DNA of 20,477 nt. Origin: a virus. A program made the position numbers and the translations under genes. The stretch is from the IMG/VR virus record IMGVR_UViG_3300027833_000263, positions 1-20,477 of that record. One strand, given 5' to 3'. The notes beneath the pieces were generated by a model that was not told where the DNA came from, did not search any database, and worked only from the letters and a program-made list of their open reading frames with translations. Shown piece after piece: positions 20,390 through 20,477 of the stretch (the stretch's first letter is position 1; every line of letters begins with the position of its first letter).

Positions 20390-20477
20390 ATTTATACCAC
20401 GAAGACGAACTTTACCTTTATGGTAAATCAATTGAATCAGGTGAATGGTCAAAGCTAACGCTTTGTAGGTCACTTTG
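20386..20477 (+). CDS. Early protein, N-terminal fragment (cut by window edge)
   Basis: ATG at 20386-20388 overlaps the previous TGA as ATGA. The visible 30 residues (MNLYHEDELYLYGKSIESGE then WSKLTLCRSL) stay open to the right edge. It is the fifth gene of the coupled chain. Too little is visible to assign a function. Confidence 0.6.
   Translation, partial: MNLYHEDELYLYGKSIESGEWSKLTLCRSL

Overview
This window looks like part of the genome of a tailed double-stranded DNA phage, probably marine, that infects a member of the Bacteroidetes (likely a flavobacterium). The phage call rests on a large terminase, a portal protein, a collagen-like fibre, a LamG-type fibre, two cell-wall hydrolases and dense tail-to-head overlapping genes. 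The host call rests on promoter boxes of the Bacteroidetes type (TAnnTTTG, in two cases with a TTG 20-21 bases upstream) and the near absence of Shine-Dalgarno sequences. The marine setting is an inference from several small proteins that resemble families I know from uncultured marine phages. No integrase, repressor-integrase pair or lysogeny module is visible.

Layout. From about 17.8 kb down to 1, almost everything is on the minus strand and forms the late arm, read right to left. It begins with a lysis or virion-associated block: a basic 74-aa protein, a 22-aa four-cysteine microprotein, a GH19-like endolysin, a small basic HNH-like protein and a GG-V-motif protein. An M15-family peptidase follows. 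Next is a pre-packaging block: an acidic protein, an unknown, a GroES-like co-chaperonin, a coiled-coil protein that could be the small terminase, a 47-aa ORF, tRNA-Arg(UCU) and a zinc-ribbon protein. Large terminase and portal come after that. Eight fibre or tail-adaptor genes (7.8 to 1.3 kb) end at a hairpin terminator. A last block of small conserved proteins leads into a probable scaffold gene cut by the left edge; the major capsid gene is presumably just outside.

Two plus-strand islands interrupt the late arm: a winged-helix protein at 14.26 kb, whose promoter faces a late promoter, and a secreted protein at 15.34 kb with its own GNRA-loop terminator, a typical moron layout. A gene-free stretch of about 780 bases (17.80-18.58 kb) separates the late arm from the early arm, which runs rightward. 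It is rich in palindromes, short direct repeats and alternating purine-pyrimidine DNA, and is the best candidate for an origin or control region. The early arm starts with a histone-H1-like lysine-rich protein ending in an SSB-like tail, then an unknown, then a translationally coupled chain of five small genes running off the right edge.

Regulation can be read directly. The two early promoters are TATCTTTG boxes with a TTG element. Six of seven minus-strand late boxes are TATATTTG, usually followed by CA, and lack a clear TTG. Three of the late boxes lie exactly four bases before an ATG, which predicts leaderless messages. The two early promoters are each followed by a 5' hairpin and a shared AAATCTCTTA element just before the start codon.
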